A DNA stretch of 64,000 nt from Fusibacter sp. A1 (GCF_004125825.1 NZ_QQWI01000001.1:397464-461463); one strand, 5' to 3'; positions 1-8,621 are shown, numbered from the stretch's first letter. Numbers and translations: made by a program. The notes: a model not told the origin generated them from the sequence alone.

Positions 1-769
1 CTTCGTTGACCATTCTCGCACTGATCAGGTCGTCTCGTTTAAAGAGTCTTATCACACCATACTTCTCAATCTTCTTTTCAAGCTGATTGATCATATCGTC
101 TTCATCGATGTTCTCATCGATCTTAAAGACCAAGCTGTTATAAGAGCTGCTGAATCCCAGCTGCGACTGGGCGAACTGTTCTGTGACATATCCGACTCCA
201 AACGCGGCAGGATCAGGCAGCAGACTCTGCTCATCTTCAATCAGGTAGATGTACTCCGGATTGGCGACGATCGCCGATACGATCAGTTTTTTGTGTTTTC
301 CTGCGATGACCACTTCAAACTCACTGCCGACTTTCAGATTTCTTGCAGCGGCATACATCTCAAGCAGCATCACTTCATTGTCCTCGGCAGGAGGTTTTCC
401 GTCCACAATATAATTGGAACTGATGATTTCACCCGATTCAGGGATAGAAATCAGCCTAATTGTAGATTTTTCAAGCTCATTGCCAGTATCGAATTTTACA
501 TTCTGAATCACCCTGCCATTGACGCCGGTCACTCCCGGAATCGACAAGAGCTGTTCTATCTGACTTTCTGGAACGCGCATCACTTCAGAGAAGATATCTG
601 CGGTGTTGGTCATTTCGTAGTAGGTATTTACCGTCGTCTCTAAATTGAGGAGTGTCATATTAAGCGACACATAAGATAAAAGGCCGACTGCAAGTACTAC
701 AGTAACAGCGATAAACTGACCACGCGTCGTTCGTATCATACGCCATAATCGTTTGTCTAAGGCTCGCAT
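1..769 (-). CDS. ABC transporter permease, FtsX/MacB type (3' part outside window)
   Basis: The frame stays open to the left edge of the window, so only the first 256 or so residues are present. The start ATG overlaps the stop of the ATPase gene upstream (TAATG), which points to translational coupling. The N-terminus is a short basic cytoplasmic stretch ([19 protein letters not shown]), then one hydrophobic segment at about residues 18-38, then a long extracytoplasmic domain. That order is typical of MacB/FtsX permeases, whose remaining membrane segments come after the external domain and would lie outside the window. With the adjacent LolD/MacB-like ATPase it probably forms an exporter or a mechanotransmission complex. 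The substrate cannot be told from sequence. The TetR gene at the head of the operon suggests induction by a ligand. Confidence 0.82.
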   Translation of the reverse strand, partial: MRALDKRLWRMIRTTRGQFIAVTVVLAVGLLSYVSLNMTLLNLETTVNTYYEMTNTADIFSEVMRVPESQIEQLLSIPGVTGVNGRVIQNVKFDTGNELEKSTIRLISIPESGEIISSNYIVDGKPPAEDNEVMLLEMYAAARNLKVGSEFEVVIAGKHKKLIVSAIVANPEYIYLIEDEQSLLPDPAAFGVGYVTEQFAQSQLGFSSSYNSLVFKIDENIDEDDMINQLEKKIEKYGVIRLFKRDDLISARMVNE

Positions 770-1470
770 TACCACTCAATCCCTTCTGGATCTATCGGAT
801 TTTCGTTGATGTAATTTTCCGTCACTAGACCGCTTCGCATTTTAATCACCCTATCCGCCATTGCCGCAATCGATGCGTTATGCGTGATGACCATCACTGT
901 CTTATGATAGTCCTTGTTCACCTGATGCAGCAGCTGCAGTATCTTGATACCCGTCGTATAGTCAAGCGCCCCTGTAGGCTCATCGCATAGCAGCACTTCG
1001 GGGTTCTTTGCGACCGCCCTTGCGATTGCGACACGTTGTTGTTCGCCACCGCTCATTTGCGAAGGAAAATGATCGCTTCTATCCGCCAATCCCACATCGC
1101 TAAGCACTTTGTCGATATCGAGCGGATTCTTGCATATCTCTGTTGCAAGTTCCACGTTTTCCTTACCGGTCAGATTGGCCATCAGATTGTAAAACTGAAA
1201 GACAAAACCCACATGGTCACGTCTGAACTTGGTCAGTCCCTTTTCACCTAATTGGGTAAGGGACGTACCGCGAAGAACGACGTCTCCTTTTGTGGGCATA
1301 TCCATTCCGCCAAGGATGTTCAGCAGCGTACTCTTACCAGAACCGGAAGGTCCAAGAATCACTACGAATTCACCCTCGTTAATCGCAAAGTCAACGCCTT
1401 TAAGCGCTTCAACCTCAATTTCTCCCATTTGATATACTTTTGTAACTCCATCCACTTTAAGAAAACTCAT
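769..1470 (-). CDS. ABC transporter ATP-binding protein, MacB/LolD-like
   Basis: This 233-residue ATPase has every motif of the MacB/LolD class: Walker [10 protein letters not shown] near residue 40, a Q-loop in FVFQFYNL, the signature [13 protein letters not shown], Walker [13 protein letters not shown] and the switch histidine in MVITHN. It powers the FtsX-type permease encoded directly downstream with overlapping stop and start codons. It lies 12 bp after the TetR gene, so tetR, ATPase and permease form one operon. Proteins of this class act at the inner face of the membrane and export peptides, lipids or drugs, or transmit ATP hydrolysis to extracytoplasmic domains. The substrate is not visible here. 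The closing motif GALDYTTG is normal for the family, and nothing looks damaged. Confidence 0.92.
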   Translation of the reverse strand: MSFLKVDGVTKVYQMGEIEVEALKGVDFAINEGEFVVILGPSGSGKSTLLNILGGMDMPTKGDVVLRGTSLTQLGEKGLTKFRRDHVGFVFQFYNLMANLTGKENVELATEICKNPLDIDKVLSDVGLADRSDHFPSQMSGGEQQRVAIARAVAKNPEVLLCDEPTGALDYTTGIKILQLLHQVNKDYHKTVMVITHNASIAAMADRVIKMRSGLVTENYINENPIDPEGIEW

Positions 1471-1482
1471 GGCTAAACCACC

Positions 1483-2103
1483 TCAATCCCATTTGTTCGC
1501 GAAATAAGCATTGACTTTTTCTTCGATTCTTTCATAAACCGTATCCATCGACCTACCGTTATCAAAGTAGGTATACAAAATCTCACATCCTGCGATGCTG
1601 TAGATGCTTTCCGCATGAAGCCTGCAGTTGAAGCTTTCAGGGAGCACGCCTTGGTCCACCTTCACTTCAAACGCCTTCACAAGCTTGTTGAGCACCATCA
1701 GGTCGATCTTGACCAGCGCCTGGATCATGGGGCTGTCCAGTCCCGCATTGACCATGGCCTTGGTCATCGACATCATGATCTTTGAATCGATTTTTAAATA
1801 CGGAGCGATGTACTTATGAAGATAAGCCATCACCATATCCGTCAGGTCGTCGATTTTCATGGTTTCTTTAAAGAAGTCCTCATCCATTTCAGGACTCGTA
1901 GCGCCTGTCATCACCGAAATATAGACTTCGGGCTTTGACTTATAATAGTTGTAAATGGTTCCCACGGCTATGTCGCTCGCCACAGCGATATCAGCCATAC
2001 TCGTATTTTCATACCCTTTTTCATTAAATATCCGCTCTGCTTGAACCAGTATTTCATTCTTTATCTTTTCTTTTTTCTTCTCTCGTAAGTTAATCGTGGC
2101 CAC
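1483..2103 (-). CDS. TetR/AcrR family transcriptional regulator
   Basis: The 206-residue protein has a TetR DNA-binding domain at about residues 10-57 (ILVQAERIFNEKGYENTSMA, then DIAVASDIAVGTIYNYYKSK). The C-terminal two-thirds is helical and poorly conserved, as expected for the ligand and dimerisation domain. The start is set by AGGAGGTG placed just before ATGGCCACG. It is the first gene of the ABC exporter operon. Immediately upstream of its ribosome binding site lie three evenly spaced 12-bp palindromes that are the obvious operator, so it very likely represses itself and the exporter. The inducing ligand is unknown. Confidence 0.9.
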   Translation of the reverse strand: MATINLREKKKEKIKNEILVQAERIFNEKGYENTSMADIAVASDIAVGTIYNYYKSKPEVYISVMTGATSPEMDEDFFKETMKIDDLTDMVMAYLHKYIAPYLKIDSKIMMSMTKAMVNAGLDSPMIQALVKIDLMVLNKLVKAFEVKVDQGVLPESFNCRLHAESIYSIAGCEILYTYFDNGRSMDTVYERIEEKVNAYFANKWD

Positions 2104-2109
2104 CTCCTA

Positions 2110-2153
2110 TGAATTAGTTCATTTATGAATCGATTCAATAATGAACTGATTCA
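2110..2153. promoter_or_regulatory. Triple palindromic operator for the TetR regulator
   Basis: Three 12-bp palindromes begin at 2110 (TGAATTAGTTCA), 2126 (TGAATCGATTCA) and 2142 (TGAACTGATTCA), exactly 16 bp apart. All fit TGAAY-N3-TTCA. The outer two also form a larger inverted repeat with each other. The array ends directly upstream of the tetR ribosome binding site and downstream of the predicted promoter, so a bound repressor would block early elongation or open-complex formation. Binding by this TetR protein is inferred from position. Confidence 0.8.
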
Positions 2154-2163
2154 TCTTTTCTTT

Positions 2164-2191
2164 AGTTTACTCCTTTATCAGAAAATTGCAA
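2164..2191 (-). promoter_or_regulatory. Predicted sigma-A promoter of the tetR-ABC operon
   Basis: Read on the minus strand, TTGCAA (2191-2186) and TAAACT (2169-2164) are separated by 16 bp. The start of transcription would lie near 2157, just ahead of the triple operator. The match to consensus is moderate, and the support comes mainly from position. Confidence 0.5.
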
Positions 2192-2343
2192 CATGATTTT
2201 GAGTATTTTTTATCACATGATAAAAGACTACCCAGCGCTGCATAAATTATGTAAAATGATTAGAAGGACCAATCAATCCATTCTGATATCCGAGCATTCA
2301 TTCACAAGCGTTCAAGTGAAGAAGCACAGCGAAGGAGCGAGAG

Positions 2344-3051
2344 ATGCAAGACTTAAGAACTTTCATATTCGATTTAGACGGAACACTGCTGAAAATGGAC
2401 ACGGAGCTGTTTATGAATCTCTATTTTGGAGAAATGACAAAACACTTCAGTGGGATCATCGAAAGCCAGACATTGATAGACTCCATACTAGCCTCGACAA
2501 AAACAACAGTGATGAACACGGATCACCTGACAAACGAAAGTGTTTTTTGGGGCGATTTCAATCAGCGTATGTCGGAGCATAAGGAAATCATCATAAAGGA
2601 GATCGCCAACTATTACGAGACCGGCTATCTAAAAACCAGACAGGCGACAATGAGAAGTCAACACATGATAACCGCTGTGAAGCTACTCAAGCAAAAAGGC
2701 TACGACGTCGTTATCGCAACCAATCCGCTGTTTCCTCGAAAAGCGATTCTCGATAGAATCAGATGGGCCGGATTTGAGCCTGAGGATTTCAGCTATATCA
2801 CCTCATTCGAAAACAACCACTACTGCAAGCCTCATCTTGAGTTTTACAGGGAAGTCTTATCTGACATAAGAAGACAAGCAAAAGAATGCATGATGGTAGG
2901 CAACGACGCCCAAGAGGACATGGTCGTCTCCAAACTGGGTGTCAAAACGTGGCTTGTGGAGGACTGCCTGATCAACAGAAAAGCAGAACTTCCACCCGTT
3001 GACCACAAAGGCAGTTCCGAAGCATTTTTGAACTGGGTCAAAAACCTATAA
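2344..3051 (+). CDS. HAD-superfamily hydrolase (phosphatase-like)
   Basis: The 235-residue protein carries the haloacid dehalogenase motifs in order: motif I FDLDGTLL near residue 10 (nucleophile and acid-base Asp), motif II IATNP, a lysine in KPHLEF as motif III, and motif IV MMVGNDAQEDM. The insert after motif I suggests a helical C1-type cap of about 80 residues. The start is ATG at 2344 with AAGGAG 7 bp upstream. It is a single-gene unit divergent from the TetR operon, closed by the terminator at 3064. Family members dephosphorylate small metabolites; the substrate cannot be assigned. Confidence 0.88.
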   Translation: MQDLRTFIFDLDGTLLKMDTELFMNLYFGEMTKHFSGIIESQTLIDSILASTKTTVMNTDHLTNESVFWGDFNQRMSEHKEIIIKEIANYYETGYLKTRQATMRSQHMITAVKLLKQKGYDVVIATNPLFPRKAILDRIRWAGFEPEDFSYITSFENNHYCKPHLEFYREVLSDIRRQAKECMMVGNDAQEDMVVSKLGVKTWLVEDCLINRKAELPPVDHKGSSEAFLNWVKNL

Positions 3052-3063
3052 AAATCAAAAAAG

Positions 3064-3105
3064 AAAAACGCGGTTCAGTTTAACTTAAAAACTGTACCGC
3101 GTTTT
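3064..3105. terminator. Bidirectional terminator between the HAD gene and the rluD-like gene
   Basis: A near-perfect stem of about 18 bp (AAAACGCGGT-CAGTTT with one mismatch), loop of 4-5 bases, has A/T runs on both sides, so it can stop both convergent genes. The stem overlaps the last nine codons of the minus-strand gene. Confidence 0.85.
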
Positions 3106-3985
3106 TGATATCTTCCGGCAGAGGTGCGACAATTGTCACCTCTCCGTTTCTAGGCGTTTTGAATCTCATCTCACATGCGTGTAGCGCCTGTCTGTCGATC
3201 GCCATTCTTTCAAACGAACCATAAAGCGCGTCACCGACTAGCGGATGCCCTAAATGGTTCATATGCACTCTGATCTGATGGGTCCTTCCTGTCTTAAGCT
3301 GAATTTTCACCAGCGTGGTGTTGCTTAGTTCCTGTTCCACTTCGTAAAGCGTCAACGATTCCTTACCGTCCGGTCGTACGATCCTTTTCATACTTTCTGC
3401 GGATTCCCTTTCGATTGGTTCGTTGATTTCACCTTTTTTGATCTGGAACTTTCCATGAACAAGAGCCCTATAATACTTCTCGACCCTGTCCGCTTTCATT
3501 TCTTCTGATACGATATGCTGTCCATAGGCGTTTTTTGCAAAAATCATGATACCCGTGGTATCGCGGTCAAGTCGATTCACCAGTCTCGGTTTGTAGTCTT
3601 CACCCTTTGAAAGCGCATAATGCCTGACAGCGTTCGACAGCGTATGTGACGGATGCCCCTTGGTGGGATGAGCGACCATGTCGGTCTGCTTGTTGATCAC
3701 AACAAGGTCCTCGTCTTCGTAAATGACTTGTATGGGTATATCATTGGGGTAGATCTGATGGGGTTCTTCGATAAACTTAAGCTCGATCACATCCCCTTTT
3801 CTTGCCTTGCCGCTCACCGAAACGACATGCCCGTTAAGGGTCAAAGCCTTTTGACGTTTCACGTTTCTGATCATCCTCGTGGACACGCCCATATCCTCGA
3901 TCAGCACCTCGAGCAGGGTCTTACCCTGGGTCTCTTCGACCTTGTATATTAAATTGTTGTAGCTTCCTGTCAGTTTCATCCTCAT
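3080..3985 (-). CDS. RluA/RluD-family 23S rRNA pseudouridine synthase
   Basis: This 301-residue enzyme has an S4-like RNA-binding segment near the N-terminus (around residues 35-75, RMIRNVKRQKALTLNG...GDVIEL). The catalytic RluA domain contains VNRLDRDTTGIMIFAKN, where the Asp of RLD is the universal catalytic residue, and KTGRTHQIRVHM with GDALYG near the end. The enzyme turns specific uridines of large-subunit rRNA, or tRNA, into pseudouridine; the exact site cannot be read from sequence. A second paralogue lies at 54712-55605. Starts at 3985 or 3979 are both possible. The last residues are encoded inside the terminator stem. Confidence 0.9.
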   Translation of the reverse strand: MRMKLTGSYNNLIYKVEETQGKTLLEVLIEDMGVSTRMIRNVKRQKALTLNGHVVSVSGKARKGDVIELKFIEEPHQIYPNDIPIQVIYEDEDLVVINKQTDMVAHPTKGHPSHTLSNAVRHYALSKGEDYKPRLVNRLDRDTTGIMIFAKNAYGQHIVSEEMKADRVEKYYRALVHGKFQIKKGEINEPIERESAESMKRIVRPDGKESLTLYEVEQELSNTTLVKIQLKTGRTHQIRVHMNHLGHPLVGDALYGSFERMAIDRQALHACEMRFKTPRNGEVTIVAPLPEDIKNAVQFLS

Positions 3986-4004
3986 TCCAACTCTCTATCC
4001 ATAT

Positions 4005-4031
4005 TAAAAAAGACTAGCAACCGCTAGCCTT
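4005..4031 (-). terminator. Terminator after the 4054-4614 gene
   Basis: On the minus strand GGCTAGC-GGTT-GCTAGTC is followed by TTTTTT. It isolates the upstream unknown gene from the rluD-like gene. Confidence 0.8.
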
Positions 4032-4053
4032 ATCTATTCTACTATGTAATTGG

Positions 4054-4614
4054 TCATACTGCAAATTTTAAAGCGAGCATCGCTTGCGTGGGACCTTCGC
4101 TGATCATGATGAACTGCTTGAAGTTCTCTTCGCAGAACTCATAGATTTCTTTGATGTCCGTGACACGCTTGCCAAAATCGAGAATTTCGACTTTTACTTC
4201 GTCCCATCCCATTTGCTTGAGTGCGAAAGCGGCGTCTTCCGAGATCAGTTCTTTGGGTACCGAGCCGAACACGTTTCCTTTGATCACATTGTGGTCTGTC
4301 CAGAATTTATTGTGCTCGCCGATGGCGCCAGCACGCTTGAGCTGCTCAGTGCGTTCCATGGAAAAGGTTTCTAAAAAATCACCTTCATAGGGATTCAATT
4401 TGTAGACCGGCTTATATAAGAAGGGAATCGTGTTGATCGATTTAAAATAGATGCCGGTCGTCTTCTCTTTGACCGACTTGAAGTCATAATCGATTTGTCC
4501 CAATAGATCCTTCATGACACGGGTGGTATTTCTAACAACATCCGCATCACTTGTAGCGATCGCGTGTTCTAGCTGTAACACATAATGTTTCAGTGTTTCA
4601 ATTTGCTGATTCAT
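4054..4614 (-). CDS. Conserved protein of unknown function
   Basis: I do not recognise a family for this 186-residue, soluble-looking protein. The first 45 residues are predicted helical (heptad-like QQIETLKHYVLQLEHAIATS). The middle has aromatic-rich segments (YFKSINTIPFLYKPVYKL) and a WTDHNVIKGNVFGSVP stretch, and the C-terminus alternates strands and helices (VKVEILDFGKR, YEFCEENFKQFIMIS). There is no signal peptide or membrane segment. It is a single-gene unit with a good ribosome binding site (AAGGGGGAA before ATG), its own terminator, and a promoter about 160 bp upstream with a perfect palindrome just downstream of it. Regulated expression is therefore likely. Confidence 0.75.
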   Translation of the reverse strand: MNQQIETLKHYVLQLEHAIATSDADVVRNTTRVMKDLLGQIDYDFKSVKEKTTGIYFKSINTIPFLYKPVYKLNPYEGDFLETFSMERTEQLKRAGAIGEHNKFWTDHNVIKGNVFGSVPKELISEDAAFALKQMGWDEVKVEILDFGKRVTDIKEIYEFCEENFKQFIMISEGPTQAMLALKFAV

Positions 4615-4749
4615 GCTGTTCCCCCTTCTTCACACTCTGGTATTTAAACGTGTGCTCTCTGTCACTTACGAATTCTATCTATTATGACTACCGACATTAT
4701 AACAAAAAAAACGATGAATTCCTACTCCGAAAAATACGCTTTACTGAAA

Positions 4750-4808
4750 TATATCGCAAGATATAGATGTACACTACTTATTTTACCACTATATGTGTGT
4801 TTATTCAA
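4750..4808 (-). promoter_or_regulatory. Promoter with palindromic operator upstream of the 4054-4614 gene
   Basis: On the minus strand TTGAAT (4808-4803) and TAAAAT (4785-4780) are 17 bp apart. Fifteen bases further on lies the perfect inverted repeat TATATC-TTGC-GATATA (4765-4750), which would fall at about +8 to +23 of the transcript. The shape resembles PadR-type operators of Firmicutes, but no matching regulator is encoded next to it. The rest of 4615-4887 is AT-rich with no further gene visible. Confidence 0.55.
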
Positions 4809-4885
4809 GCAAATTTTTGAATTTTTGAAACAAGTTAGAAAATTATGGTTATTAACCCATTTGCATTTTTACACGCACCAGGCGC

Positions 4886-4920
4886 GCAAAAAAACAGCAG
4901 CGCATCATGCGCTGCTGTCA
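4886..4920 (-). terminator. Terminator after fabI
   Basis: A perfect 10-bp stem CAGCAGCGCA/TGCGCTGCTG with loop TGA is followed on the minus strand by seven T residues. Confidence 0.9.
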
Positions 4921-4949
4921 AAATAAGTTGTATGATTGCGATTATACTG

Positions 4950-5720
4950 CTAAACGCCGATAATATGAAACCCGCAATCGACGTGAATCGTCTCTCCTGT
5001 CACTCCGCTCGAAAGGTCGGATACAAGGAACATCGCAGTTTTTGAAATATCATCGTGAGTGACCATGCGTTTAAGAGGTGCTTTTGCAAGGTATGCGTCT
5101 TTCATCTCATCTAGTCCTGAAACGCCTTTTGCAGCAAGCGTCTTGATCGGACCTGCCGATAGGGCGTTGATTCTAAAGCCGTCTTTGCCGATATCCGCAG
5201 CAAGGTATTTGACACTTGCTTCAAGTGCCGCTTTTGCGACTCCCATCACATTGTAGTTCGGTACAACCCTTTCACCACCAAGGTAGGTCAAAGTAATGAT
5301 CGCGCCGTCCTCGTTCAGATGCTTTACAGCCTGTTTTGTTGTAGCGACCAAAGAGTACGAGCTGATTTCCTGAGCCATCAGGTAACCGTCTCTTGATGTG
5401 TCAAGGTATCTGCCTTCGAGTTCTTCTTTTTTAGCATGGGCGATACTATGGACCACACCATCTATTTTTCCGATCTTTTCACTGATCTCATTGAATGCTC
5501 TTGCGATATCTTCATCGTTTGTCACATCGCATGAGATTAAAAGCGCGTCTTCGTCGTTTTCTTTTGCCAATATCTTTTTCAAATTCCGTTCGCTTGAGTC
5601 ACCGTAATACGTGTAAATGACGTCCGCGCCGTTGTCTCTGAGTTTTCTAGCGATGCCCCAAGCGATCGACCACTTGTTGGCAACCCCCATGACTACGACC
5701 TTTTTATTATTCATTAACAT
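4950..5720 (-). CDS. fabI: Enoyl-[acyl-carrier-protein] reductase FabI
   Basis: The 256-residue short-chain dehydrogenase fold has the FabI-specific features: MGVANKWSIAWGIA at the cofactor site (FabI proteins have GVANxxSIAWG rather than the plain GxxxGxG), SYSLVATTK around residues 120-130, and YNVMGVAKAALEA with the catalytic Tyr-x6-Lys pair. It reduces the enoyl-ACP double bond in the last step of each fatty acid elongation cycle. The length is normal and the start has GGAGG 6 bp upstream. It is a single-gene unit with its own terminator and no other fab genes nearby. It would be the triclosan-type inhibitor target, based on family knowledge. Confidence 0.93.
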   Translation of the reverse strand: MLMNNKKVVVMGVANKWSIAWGIARKLRDNGADVIYTYYGDSSERNLKKILAKENDEDALLISCDVTNDEDIARAFNEISEKIGKIDGVVHSIAHAKKEELEGRYLDTSRDGYLMAQEISSYSLVATTKQAVKHLNEDGAIITLTYLGGERVVPNYNVMGVAKAALEASVKYLAADIGKDGFRINALSAGPIKTLAAKGVSGLDEMKDAYLAKAPLKRMVTHDDISKTAMFLVSDLSSGVTGETIHVDCGFHIIGV

Positions 5721-5765
5721 AATGTTCCTCCACTCTATTAGTACCTGCTTTTAATATTATATACT

Positions 5766-5800
5766 AAAAAAGAGTCTGTGAAAAGCCACAGACTCTTTTT
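5766..5800 (-). terminator. Terminator after pepF
   Basis: Stem AAGAGTCTGTG/CACAGACTCTT with a six-base loop, flanked by A and T runs. It could act on both strands. Confidence 0.9.
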
Positions 5801-5808
5801 AATACATT

Positions 5809-7590
5809 TTAGACCAAAGCTTCAAATTCATCAAGCACTTCGTCGAATACCGACAAGGCTTCGATGATGGCACCTGGTTCTGACATGTCTACGCCCGCAA
5901 GCTTTAGGGCATCAAGAGGGTAGACCGACCCACCGGATTTTAGAAACTCGAAATATCCTTCCAAGGCGCCTTCGGTTCCATCCAGGATTCTTTTTGATAT
6001 CGCCATCGCGGCAGAGAAGCCGGTTGCGTATTTATAAACGTAGAAGGCATTGTAAAAATGAGGGATACGCATCCACTCGTACTTGATGGCATCGTCTAGG
6101 ATCATCTCAGGGCCAAAATAGGTCTTATTCAGATCGAAATACATCTTAGACAAGTCGTCCACACTAAGTGGATTATCCTGCTCAAACGCCTCGTAGGCCT
6201 TCTTCTCGAATTCAGCGAACATGGTTTGCCTGAATACGGTACCTTTGAACTGTTCCATGAAGTGATTGAGCAGGAAGAGTCTCTCTTCGCGCTCAGTGGT
6301 ATGCTCGAGGAGGTATCTCATCATGATCGCCTCGTTCACAGTCGATGCCACCTCAGCGACAAATAGCGAGTAACCGGATTTCACGGATGGCTGCGCCTTG
6401 TTTGAAAAATGGCTGTGCAGCGAATGTCCAAGCTCGTGGGCGAGTGTGAAGACGTCATTCAGGTTGTTCTGGTAATTGAGCAGTATATACGGCTTTGACC
6501 TGTAGGTTCCCCACGAATAGGCGCCGCCTCTCTTACCTTCTGTCTCATACACGTCAATCCAGCGATTGTCACGAGCTTCTAATAGAAGCTTCTCATATTC
6601 TCTTCCAAGGGGTTTAAGTCCCTCAAGTACCATTTCATATGCCTCATCGAAGGGAATTTCACGTTTTGCCTCAGCGACAAGCGGTGCGTAGACATCATAG
6701 ATGTGCAGTTCTTCCACTCCAAGCATCTTTTTTCTCAGTCCTACATAGCGGTGCATCAGATCGACCTTTTCATTGATTGCCGCAACCAAATTGTCATATA
6801 CGGCCACTTCGATATTGTCACTATCCAGAGACATCTGGACAGCCGAATCATATCCTCTGATTTTTGAAAGGGCGATGTCCTTTTTGACAGACGAGGTATA
6901 AGTCGAAGCGATGGTATTCTTAAGGGCTTCATAACTCTTGTAAAAATTGACGAACGCCGCTTTTCTGACCTCTTGGTCGGCATCCTCCATAAACTTGATA
7001 TACCCGCCCTTGGTGAGCGGTTCTATGTCGCCGTTTGGCATGGTGACATCCTCATAGGTGATATCCGCATTATCGAGCATTCCAAAGATGGCCTGGGCCG
7101 CTCCCTGAACATCTCCGAACATGGCGATTAGCTGCTCCGCCTCGGGAGTGAGCACGTGCTCCTGCTGCCTGATCAGATTGTCGATCATGTGGTCGTAGTC
7201 GCTGAGCGCAGTTTCTGATTTCACTTTTTCAAGAAGCCCCGCCGCATCTAAACCAAGCAGTTCGGGCTCGATAAACGACACGGCAGCTGCAGCTTCGATC
7301 GCAACCGCGCTGGCACGTTCGAATCTTGTCTGAGACGTCGTATTTTTTGTGTTCTCATCCAGTTTCATGTGCGAGTAGGTGAAAAGGTCCGCCAGGTTCA
7401 GTTCAAGTTCGTCTCTCAGTTTAAGCACCACCGACAGGATATCACCGTCTAAGGAAAGCTTTCCTTTGTAGGTTGTCAGTTCTTTGATCTGTACTTTAAC
7501 CGTCTTGATCAGAGCATCGAAGGACGCTTCTGTGAACATCTCGTCGATGGACCATTTAAGTGATTCATTTACATCATTTCTGTTTTTCAT
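5809..7590 (-). CDS. pepF: Oligoendopeptidase F (M3B metallopeptidase)
   Basis: This 593-residue protein matches the length and order of PepF. A helical N-terminal domain occupies about the first 200 residues, and the M3 catalytic domain carries the zinc motif HELGHSLHSHF near residues 386-396, where the two His and the Glu are zinc ligands and catalyst. Downstream come NEAIMMRYLL (third zinc-ligand region) and the substrate-facing YKYATGFSAAMAI. It cuts oligopeptides of roughly 7-20 residues in the cytoplasm. It follows threonine aldolase by only 8 bp, so the two are co-transcribed, tying peptide turnover to amino acid catabolism. Confidence 0.93.
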   Translation of the reverse strand: MKNRNDVNESLKWSIDEMFTEASFDALIKTVKVQIKELTTYKGKLSLDGDILSVVLKLRDELELNLADLFTYSHMKLDENTKNTTSQTRFERASAVAIEAAAAVSFIEPELLGLDAAGLLEKVKSETALSDYDHMIDNLIRQQEHVLTPEAEQLIAMFGDVQGAAQAIFGMLDNADITYEDVTMPNGDIEPLTKGGYIKFMEDADQEVRKAAFVNFYKSYEALKNTIASTYTSSVKKDIALSKIRGYDSAVQMSLDSDNIEVAVYDNLVAAINEKVDLMHRYVGLRKKMLGVEELHIYDVYAPLVAEAKREIPFDEAYEMVLEGLKPLGREYEKLLLEARDNRWIDVYETEGKRGGAYSWGTYRSKPYILLNYQNNLNDVFTLAHELGHSLHSHFSNKAQPSVKSGYSLFVAEVASTVNEAIMMRYLLEHTTEREERLFLLNHFMEQFKGTVFRQTMFAEFEKKAYEAFEQDNPLSVDDLSKMYFDLNKTYFGPEMILDDAIKYEWMRIPHFYNAFYVYKYATGFSAAMAISKRILDGTEGALEGYFEFLKSGGSVYPLDALKLAGVDMSEPGAIIEALSVFDEVLDEFEALV

Positions 7591-7598
7591 AGCTTCCC

Positions 7599-8621
7599 CT
7601 ATCCTATAAGCGATTTGACCGCTTCTACTATTTTTACAATGTCCTCATCGCTAATCCAGTGATGTGTGACAAAGCGGTATTCCTTGTCTTCTGTTCCGTT
7701 GATGATAATTCCCTTTTGCCTTAAGCCCTCTACAAAATTTGTTTCATTGATTACCGATTCGGGTAATGTGAAAAATACCATGCTGATATCGCGTCGTTCC
7801 CAGATGACATCGATATTGGTGATAGCATCAAGCGCATGTGCGAGTCTTTCGGCTTTGGCATGATCGCCTTTCAAAAAAACAGGCATTTCCTTCATGGCGA
7901 TAAGACCGGCAGCTGCTAGAATTCCAGTTTGTCTCATTCCGCCTCCCATCAGCTTTCTGTTTTTTCTCGCTCTTGCGATAAAGTTCTCACTACCAGCAAG
8001 TACAGAACCGATAGGAGCGCATAATCCTTTAGAGAGGCACACGTTGACCGAATCGGTGTACTCCGCTATGGTTTTGACATCAACACCCAGCACAGCCGCG
8101 GCATTAAAAATACGAGCACCATCCAAATGAAGCGGTATTGCGTGTTCTTTTGCAATCCCGTAGATCGCTTCCATATTTTCAAGCGGTACGACCGTTCCGT
8201 TTCCATGGGCGTTTTCCATACAGATCAGACCCGTGTCCGGATAATGGATGTCATCGGTTCTTATCAAGCTTTTCACTTCATCTACATTAAAAACGCCGTT
8301 TTTCGTAGTTGTCGCCCTAAGCTGTACACCGGCGATCACAGCGGCAGCTCCGACCTCATGCAAGACGATATGCGAATCGTGACCGACGATGATCTCGTCA
8401 CCTCTTCTGGTATGTGTAAGAATCGCAAGTTGATTTCCGAAAGTTCCCGATGGTACGAATAGTGCAGCTTCTTTGCCAAGAAGGTCTGCGGCTGTTCGTT
8501 CAAGTTCAATCGTTGTCAGGTCGTCACCATATACATCATCACCAACAAGAGCGTTTGCCATTGCATTTCTCATTTTATCCGTTGGTTTTGTTACCGTATC
8601 ACTTCTCAAGTCAATCATCAT
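7599..8621 (-). CDS. ltaE: Low-specificity L-threonine aldolase
   Basis: This PLP-dependent enzyme of 340 residues begins with the family hallmark MIDLRSDTVTKPT and has VGDDVYGDD near residue 28. The lysine that binds PLP lies in VNVCLSKGLCAPIGSVLAG, and HLDGARIFNAA supplies the cofactor-contacting Asp and Arg. It splits threonine or allo-threonine into glycine and acetaldehyde. A GTG six bases upstream also opens the frame, but it sits within the AGAGGTG ribosome binding site, so ATG at 8621 or 8618 is the better start. It heads the ltaE-pepF unit. The window has a second threonine-to-glycine route (tdh-kbl at 44.4-46.6 kb). Confidence 0.9.
   Translation of the reverse strand: MMIDLRSDTVTKPTDKMRNAMANALVGDDVYGDDLTTIELERTAADLLGKEAALFVPSGTFGNQLAILTHTRRGDEIIVGHDSHIVLHEVGAAAVIAGVQLRATTTKNGVFNVDEVKSLIRTDDIHYPDTGLICMENAHGNGTVVPLENMEAIYGIAKEHAIPLHLDGARIFNAAAVLGVDVKTIAEYTDSVNVCLSKGLCAPIGSVLAGSENFIARARKNRKLMGGGMRQTGILAAAGLIAMKEMPVFLKGDHAKAERLAHALDAITNIDVIWERRDISMVFFTLPESVINETNFVEGLRQKGIIINGTEDKEYRFVTHHWISDEDIVKIVEAVKSLIG

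Noticed and set aside
2193..2582. A 129-residue plus-strand frame overlapping the start of the HAD gene
   Set aside because: The HAD gene has a good ribosome binding site and complete motifs in another frame; this frame has neither.
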